DNA of 64,000 bases, taken from Spisula solida. Taxonomy: Eukaryota; Mollusca; Bivalvia; Venerida; Mactridae. Below the pieces are notes generated by a model, which did no database searches, was not told the origin of the DNA, and was given only the letters and a program-made list of their open reading frames with translations. The stretch covers positions 36,741,097 through 36,805,096 of the forward strand of contig OX365959.1 of the NCBI GenBank assembly GCA_947247005.1, in the 5' to 3' direction. Positions 57,003 to 64,000 of the stretch are shown here, in pieces. The position numbers and the translations under genes were made by a program. How positions within the stretch are numbered: position 1 is the first letter of the stretch; each line of letters starts with the position of its first letter.

Positions 57003-57920
57003 AACATGAAATAGATTTCGGAGCTGTTGCCATGGCAACACGTGGGTGAAAGTTCAACATGTAATGCATTCCTAAACTGTTGCCATGGATACACATGGGT
57101 GGAAGTTCGAACATTTCAGAAAACTGAAATCAGTGTCAATTCATTACCTTGCACTGAAAACTTTCAGCCATGGGAAACTGCCATTAACTAGCTTCTTGGT
57201 GATTTACATGTGTTACCATATTAACCATAGTTTTAACCAGGTTTTCCAAATGGAAAAATAGTCATTATATAAACTAAGGTTGGCAGATGGATTGTAAAAT
57301 TTCTTGCAAAGTATTTCTGCATGTGTTAGTGTTGAATTGATGCAAAATTATTTATTTTCGTAGATATTAAATTTAATGGATTTTGGTAAAATCTGTAGAT
57401 TTGTAATTTCATGAATTTATAATATTGAAATTAATGGCTTGCAATCGTAATTTGTGTCCGGATATAAAGAATTTTACATTATTGCTGCACAAACATCAAT
57501 CATGTTCTTTCTGCAATCTCATTAAAATCAGATCCTAACATTTGCTCCATTCCTTTACACTGTTATAGATATGCCTACACTCTGTGAGAGGTCAGGTTCA
57601 AATGACCTCTCTGGCGCACAATGATGTCACGTAGCCTCAGCAGAGTTTCACCACACTTTCAGATTTCTCAAAAACACTTCTTTTAGAAGTAATCAAATTA
57701 ACTCTGCAGTTCAGAGATGAACTTAGCTTTGTTCAGGTGAATTTCAATGACTTAATTTAAACTTTATGTATTTCTCGAATTATTGTGAAAAATGTGCCAA
57801 AAGTGTCCTTTTGTAGGACGCCAGCTTGTATGTGTTGATCAATGTGCAGAAAGTATATGCCACATAAACCATACCAGCTATATCAGGTGTAACATATTTG
57901 TATTTTTGTATCTATATAGC

Positions 57921-58329
57921 CACAGGTAACTGTATCATTAATAAACAGTACCTAAAAAAAATTTTTTTTTGTTAAATTTATAATTCTTATACAAGGTATA
58001 TTTCCATGAATTGACCAGGTATCAAAAAGCCGTTCCTACAGCGTTTATCGCCCTCGAAATAAAATCAAAGTTTAAACAATGAATTATATCGTACGAAGGT
58101 AAATTTAAGCATGTTTTTGAATGCTTTCGATTCACAAAGATGTTTTTGATCACCCACAGCTTTAAATGGATGATTAATGCCGTAAATGCTTTAAATTATG
58201 AAAAAAACAAAATACACCCAGTGACTGTACGATCACTTCTCCGGGAAATATACCTTGTACATGTATAAGAATTCTAAATTTAACAAAAATTTTTTTAGGT
58301 ACTGTTTATTAATGATACAGTTACCTGTG
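57921..58329. mobile_element. 409-bp hAT-like MITE with 8-bp TSD TATATAGC
   Basis: The termini CACAGGTAACTGTATCATTA and its inverse extend to inverted repeats of about 90 bases, covering TTAATAAACAGTACC and ACAAGGTATATTTCC. TATATAGC is at 57913-57920 and 58330-58337. The CACAGG start is shared with the element at 657-2480. Confidence 0.92.
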
Positions 58330-58380
58330 TATATAGCGGGAATAAATTTACGTGATCCTCTACCTTTCTATTAGCATTTA

Positions 58381-58912
58381 AAGGTGCTGCCTCACAGATT
58401 GGGCTAAAATTTTTGTACATCGTGATTTTCCAACCTCACCAAGTATTGATGTAATAGAAGGTCACTGACCGTTGCTTTATGAAAGATTTGGTGCAAATAA
58501 GCAATTTTAACCACTCTCGATATCGCCCACTGAGTATTTTTTCTTGAAAAAAAAACACGGTTAATTTCCTTCCAACATGCTATGTGAATTATATAACTCA
58601 CATTAGATCGAACTGTAACATGAACAAACTACAGCGTAAACATCAGTGAGGTACTTGGTTAGTTTTTCAATTCGTTTTCATCAAATGCAAACAAATTTCA
58701 GACAATTTAAGTAATAGTAGTGTTAATTCTATAGAGTATTAATACCCTATAGAATTTTGGATGTAAAAATACTAAATAACTACAAAATACCGAAATTTCG
58801 CAAGTTATTTAAATGTCAGTGTGGTTGTTTATGGGATATACAGCCAAATATACCAACATGACGCGAATATTTGACAATTTTATTTTTGCAATATGTGAGG
58901 CAGTCCCTTTAA
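58381..58912. repeat. AAAGGTGCTGCCTCACA inverted-repeat element
   Basis: AAAGGTGCTGCCTCACA at the left and TGTGAGGCAGTCCCTTT at the right. No coding content. Target duplication uncertain. Confidence 0.65.
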
Positions 58913-59206
58913 TGTAACAGTCGATTTATTGTCTAAAATTTAATCTCGGCCTTGTTTACAAAAGCTGAGAGTATCAGGATAAAGTACAGGGTGTACAATA
59001 AACACTCCATACTTAAATCACCAGCAAGGCACGACTTTCTTGCGGAAAATGATGTATTCCGCAGAAGAAGCTTGTAATATATTCATGCACATAGGTCGAG
59101 GAACAAGTTAATTTATTCACATTATAAGACTTGCCAAAAGTACAAGTATTGAAATGAGAAACGCGCATTTCTTATTGGTAATTATGTCTTATAACGTCTG
59201 TCTACT

Positions 59207-59390
59207 TAAGAAATAATGAATATGTACCTATGTTTTATCGAAGAATACAGCACAGTCACAAGTGGGATGCGTAGTAATTAAATCATGAGTGTGTAGTATG
59301 AGGGATTTATGTACGCAACAAGTGACCGTGCTTAACTATAAATAAAACACAGGTACATATTCATTATTTTGATTCTAACATTGCAAATAT
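59207..59390. repeat. AAGAAATAATGAATA element, copy 2
   Basis: TTAAGAAATAATGAATATGT with ACCTATGTTTTATCG faces AAAACACAGGT and ACATATTCATTATTTTGATT. Shorter relative of 38660-39237. Confidence 0.65.
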
Positions 59391-60566
59391 ATGGCATTTG
59401 ACAACACTTTAGTGTGTAGTAACCACTGCACTATATTCTTCCTCGGAACGCTATAAGTTATTTGACCTAGCTGTGGTTTAACAGTAATTCATGCACATCT
59501 TGGTTTCCTCTATGTTTATGTAGGTGAAACTGCTAGCTGTGTTAGAATAAGTATTAAAATGATGTTTGTTTAGATAATCTCCAGTTCTTAGTGATATAGT
59601 CCAGAGACTTCGACACAACTCTTGAACTTCTATTAGCATCATTTCACAGCTGATTTATTGTCTATATTTATAATCCCAGTTGTGTGTTTTCATAAGCCGG
59701 GAATACCACAAAGACGCTCTAGGTGTAATACAAACACAAATCTAAAGGACCGATTTTGCACAATTTGCTCGCAGAAATTTATATATTCAATGCAAGAACC
59801 CTGTAATTTATTCATGCATAAAGGTCAGGATCGTGTCCAATTCTCCGTGCTATGGATGAGGCATTTCACAAGCCATTTAATATTTGTATAATAATAATAC
59901 ATGTATAATATACACTGAGCAAGTTTCTAATTGATAACCAGCTTTCATTGAAGACTTCACAAATGTTTTGTCAGTAGTGTCTGACATTTTCCTCCTTGTT
60001 GTCACCTCATGGGACCAATAATCGGACCCATTCACAAAAGAAAATTGATACAAAATTCCCAATTTTTGCAACTTTTTCATGAAATTCTTGCTCAACTGAA
60101 ATATTACTGCAACTTGTTATGCCGAAATTTAATACCAACATAAATAATTCACATTTAAAAAAAAAATTTTGTTCATTCAAATTTGAGTAATTCCTATAAA
60201 GTTACCAATCAATAAGGCCATTTGCTCAGTGTTGTAAAATTGTGATGCAGTGCAACCCTCGACAGTATTATTTTTTCCTGCATAAGAATTTGCGGAGTGA
60301 TTTCAAGAGACACATTATTATTGTTTGAAATCCCCTATGATTCATTGTTTGTGATAGTTTGATATGTTAAACCTTGTGTTCTGTATTACCTTAAATCTGC
60401 CATTATTTTAGACGTTGAATAAATTTTGAATTTCAATAATGCTACAACTTTGTATGAAAGGACTTTTTGTCACAACATTTGAATAATAGCAGTTTCTTTC
60501 TAACTACCCTGAATTTAGCAAAATAAATGTTTTCACGGGTGATATGTTTTCAAATTTTTATACTTG

Positions 60567-60740
60567 TTAGTCCCCTACCGGTTTTTGACCGGAGGGGACT
60601 ATAGGTTTGCCCTCCGTCCGTCAAACATTCTGGATCCTGCCATATAAATATTTTGATTCTGACAAAAATTGTGGTTGCTATGGCAATAGAAACATTGAAA
60701 ATGGCTTCAAACCGGTGGGGACTTCTGTATTGCTTGCTTA
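60567..60740 (+). mobile_element. Helentron-like element, family 2, copy 5 (internally deleted)
   Basis: The full 5' hairpin TTAGTCCCCTACCGG...GGAGGGGACTA is kept. The core is shortened and the end stops at GTATTGCTTGC, without the CTTGTT tail. Confidence 0.72.
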
Positions 60741-60793
60741 TTTTATAATTTTGCTTTTCAAACATCGTAAACAAAAGTGGTATCCCTTTAACA

Positions 60794-62048
60794 CAGGGGT
60801 TTTACTCAGACATAATGCCTATTCCTGAAAACAAGTCGCAAGACTGTTTCAGGTGCCATTAGCACACACCCCTACACCAACAAGAGGGCCCAAATGGCCC
60901 TAGGTTGCTCACCTGTTGTAGCAGTACATGCAAGATCTGTGATTTGACCTAGTGACCTAGTTCTTGGTCCCATATGACACAATATCGCACCTAGATGTTG
61001 CTGAGATGATCACTCTGACCAAGTTTCATAAGGATTAGGCTAAAATTGTGACCTCTAGTGACTACACAAGGTTTTTCTATGATTTGACCTTGTGACCTAG
61101 TTATTTACCCTAGATGACCCAATATCGGACATGACCTAGATTGTGTTGTGATGTTCATTGTGACCAAGTTTCATAAAGATTAGGTCAAAATTGTGACCTC
61201 TAGTGACTACACAAGGTTTTTCTATGATTTGACCTTGTGGCCTAGTTTTTGACCCCGGGTGACCCAATATCGAACTTGACCTAGATTTTGTTGTGATGAT
61301 CATTGTGACCAAGTTTCATAAAGCTTAGGTCAAAATTGTGACCTCTAGTGACTACACAAAGTTTTTCTATGATTTGACCTTGTGGCCTAGTTTTTGACCC
61401 CGGGTGACCCAATATCTTACTTGACCTAGATTTTGTTGAAATGACCATTGTGACCAAGTTTCATAAATATTAGGTCAAAATTGTGACCTCTAGTGACTAC
61501 ACAAGGTTTTTCTATGATTTGACCTTGTGGCCTAGTTTTTTACCCCGGGTGACCCAATATCGAACTTGACCTAGATTTTGTTGAGATAATCATTGTGACC
61601 AAGTTTCATAAAGATGAGGTCAAAATTGTGACCTCTAATGACTACACAAGGTTTTCCCATGATTTGACCTTTAGACCTAGTTTTTGACCCCAGATGACCC
61701 AATATCGAACTTGACCTAGATTTTGTTAATATGATCATTGTGACCAAGTTTCATAATGATTAGGCCAAAATTGTGACCTCTAGTGTCTACACAAGCAAAT
61801 TGTTGACGGATGGACGGACGACGGACGAAGAGTGATCACAAAAGCTCACTCTGTCACTTTGTGACATGTGAGCTAAAAACTCTGTTTAAACAATCTTCTA
61901 TTGCTAAAATTCTGCTTATGAAATTTCAAATGACCATTACTAAAGTCTTGTCAAAACTTTGAATTTTTTCATTGATTAACCTTTTCCTACAGAAAATCTC
62001 ATTCTTTTTGATGTAGCAAATCGGGATTTCTGGAATTGTATGACCCTG
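60794..62048. mobile_element. CAGGGGTCCTAC element, copy 5, split by a Helentron-like insertion
   Basis: The left part (60794-60888) runs CAGGGG to CACCCCTACACC and the right part (61877-62048) runs AACTCTGTTTAAAC to GGAATTGTATGACCCTG. Together they match copies at 26060 and 36002. Confidence 0.75.
60889..61876 (-). mobile_element. Helentron-like element, family 1, copy 2, with 145-bp minisatellite
   Basis: AACAAGAGGGCCCAAATGGC at the left is the minus-strand 3' end, and TGTCACTTTGTGACATGTGA with GCTAA is the 5' end. Inside are about six units of the 145-bp repeat. The host sequence on both sides is known from uninterrupted copies, so the insertion site can be read as a T-rich GTTTT|GG junction on the minus strand. 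Confidence 0.82.
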
Positions 62049-62080
62049 TTATAACAATAGCCAACATGTGCCATCTCCCA

Positions 62081-62468
62081 GGCCGTGTTCACAAAGAATT
62101 AGTTTTCAGGATCTGACTCAATTTTGTTTTATTTCATTTACAGAAAATATGTTAATAGAAATACAACTTATTTTACGTAGAGGAAAAAATAATGAAATAA
62201 TATGTTTTCATACATTGTTACAGAAATATTGTGCCTAATAAATTGAAGCTGGGTTTTCAAGCTTGATCCTGAACGTCTGAAATCAGTTTCAATCTCAAGT
62301 ACAATAAATGCCTTTTTCTGAAGAAATATGTTTTGAAGGTTTTAAACCTGTTACCTAGAAGAAATTTAGGGTTTTTTCACGTGCTAAGAAAAAAGATTGG
62401 CAAAACTTGACATTATGATATACCTTAAAAAATAGCCTGAAAACTGATTCTTTGTGAACACGGGGCCA
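62081..62468. mobile_element. GTGTTCACAAAGAATTAG inverted-repeat element
   Basis: GCCGTGTTCACAAAGAATTAG with TTTTCAGG faces CCTGAAAACTGATTC with TTTGTGAACACGGGG. CCAG may be duplicated at the edges. Confidence 0.7.
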
Positions 62469-62499
62469 GAGTATGTTGCTTTGGAGACTTTTGCACTGT

Positions 62500-63649
62500 A
62501 CTCAACTGTCTAAAAACAAACATACTTGAATACAACAATAATGTTTAATACAGAATTATTGCAAATTTTACAACATACAAATCATATATTGTTAGTCATA
62601 TACAAAGAAAGATGGTCATACATACTTAAGCGTAATGAGTATTTAAAATGAAAATAAATGATTTTTTAACATTCACCTTTGCTGTTTTTAAATAAAATCC
62701 AGATATATTCTAGATAATCGTGAAATAATTAAAAGTTGCCAAATGTCACCCGAGACAAATAAGAAAAAATATATGAATAACTAAAAAGAAATAAATAAAA
62801 ATATGAAAAAATGATTAAAATAATCATAACCGGGTATATTTTTTTTCTTTTTAAAACCATTTCTGCCATTAAATATAAAACAAAAATATTTGATCATTAA
62901 CAAACGTATAGAGTTTAAGTAGATTTTTTTCATGACATTTGTCATTTCTGTAGCCTTCCACAAAATAATTATGAGATCCTTGCATTTAAGGCAAAATTTA
63001 TAGTAATGATTGCTCGTCATGTAATAAACACATGTTTTCAAACTTTTGTCTTAGCCTTGAAACATGAAAATTAATAATTCAATTTTGTGAAAGATAATTA
63101 CAAGTACTATATTTGTGCTAATACTACTAATGTAACACACATAATATTATGTTTCCCTGATAGAAGAGATACACAGTGTACTAGTCATCCATACTAAACC
63201 ATGCGATAATGATAATAATACATTGCATATACATTCAAAAAGATTGCAATTTCCGCCGACACATTCTGACCATGAAAAACATGATTACGATAGAAACTAT
63301 ACATAAAACAAGCTGCCTTTATAATTCTAATTTTCCAGTTTGTAATATGTTTTCCACCTGGAGGTAAAATATTGTGTCATCTTCAAAATAGAGAAGTCAG
63401 AACTCTTCAAAATAGAGAAAATCCTAAGCTCTTCAATGGAGAAAATCCTAAGCTCTTCAAAATGGAGATTTTCAAAATAGAGAAAATCCCAAACTCTTCC
63501 AAATGGAGATTTTCAAAATGGGAGAAAATCAGAACTCTTCAATTGTAGAGATAGCATGTGTTTATATTATCATTAAGTCCTTTTATTTGTTATGGATACA
63601 TCTATGTCTTAGAGAGTACACTGTTTATGATTGAAACAACTGCTGGTGT
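62500..63649. other. AT-rich region, probably 3' UTR of the right-edge gene and flank
   Basis: No exon recognised. A short tandem repeat of CTCTTCAAAATAGAGAAAATC type lies at 63380-63540. AATAAA on the minus strand is at 63582-63587. Confidence 0.4.
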
Positions 63650-63726
63650 TTACTTCTTCTTGCCTGCACGCTTGACAGTTGGCTTCTTAGCCTTTCCTCC
63701 GGCTTTCTTTCCCTTTTTAGTGGATC
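63650..63726 (-). CDS. Last coding exon of an unidentified gene with Lys-rich C-terminus (partial)
   Basis: Reading on the minus strand, TTTTCAG (acceptor) precedes a 77-nt exon that ends in TAA (63652-63650). It encodes a tail ending KKPTVKRAGKKK, rich in Lys, Gly and Ala. The remainder of the gene lies beyond the right edge or in exons not recognised here. A tail of this kind occurs in linker-histone-like, HMG-like and ribosomal proteins, but nothing here allows a choice. AATAAA on the minus strand at 63587-63582 could be its poly(A) signal. Confidence 0.55.
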
Positions 63727-64000
63727 CTGAAAATTTAAGATGAGATTAAGAAAAAATAGCAAAACTTCACTTAACTTCTAACAAAACCTTGACAATAAGA
63801 CAATCCCTAAATTTGATACGGTATATCGGGTAATTTTCGCGCGTACCTAATTTTCGCTTTATTCGCGTCCAAACCAATTCGCGTAAAATGAAAACAGCGA
63901 AAAATGCATACCAGAATTTCGGTATCAGCTCATGATTTAAATATTTGCGCATTACTTAACCTCAATATAAAGACAAACTCAATAGTAAGACCACATTTGT

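Noticed and set aside
57940..57945. AATAAA as the SWI5 poly(A) signal
   Set aside because: It lies within the inverted repeat of the hAT-like MITE and is mirrored at its other end, so it cannot be taken as evidence for the gene's 3' end.

Overview
The window looks like nuclear DNA from an AT-rich, repeat-dense invertebrate genome, most likely a bivalve mollusc. This rests on small phase-consistent exons with GT/AG borders, long repeat-filled introns, animal gene families, and many short dispersed repeats of a style familiar from bivalves. No mitochondrial, bacterial or viral gene was seen. The species cannot be named from the sequence.

Three genes can be reconstructed exon by exon, plus the tail of a fourth. 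(1) ATF6, + strand, 2685-17245: the last 12 coding exons (550 residues) of the ER-stress sensor, covering part of the activation domain, the bZIP, the membrane segment, a Site-1-protease-type motif and the luminal domain; the 5' end lies left of the window. (2) ODAD3 (CCDC151), - strand, 50622 down to 30430: 13 coding exons, complete, 544 residues, a coiled-coil outer-dynein-arm docking subunit. (3) SWI5, + strand, about 52014-57002: a small partner in RAD51-dependent recombination. (4) The last coding exon (63726-63650, - strand) of an unidentified gene with a lysine-rich tail. ODAD3 and SWI5 are head to head, and the roughly 1.4 kb between them carries two TGACGTCA sites, a CACGTG and an E2F-like site, so a shared promoter is plausible.

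Layout: 1-17245 ATF6 exons in repeat-filled introns; 17246-30200 ATF6 3' UTR and intergenic repeats; 30200-50650 ODAD3; 50650-52013 divergent promoter region; 52014-57002 SWI5; 57003-63600 repeat-rich intergenic DNA; 63650-63726 tail of the fourth gene.

Most of the window is transposon-derived, and several elements can be bounded to the base by target-site duplications. Main groups: (a) five families of Helentron-like non-autonomous elements that share a 5' hairpin, often a CCGTCC-rich stretch, and a 3' hairpin followed by CTTGTT; (b) hAT-type elements with 8-, 6- or 5-bp duplications; (c) hairpin MITEs; (d) tRNA-derived SINEs; (e) a 4.1-kb inverted-repeat element filled with about 60 copies of a 59-bp palindromic satellite unit that has a 1,258-bp higher-order period, inside ODAD3 intron 1; (f) a 2.86-kb element carrying five copies of a TGTCAGGAGTGTGACA-type motif; (g) a 2.73-kb element with terminal inverted repeats of about 375 bp. 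Several insertions lie within 0-20 bases of functional splice sites. The ATF6 locus also holds two partial exon duplications.
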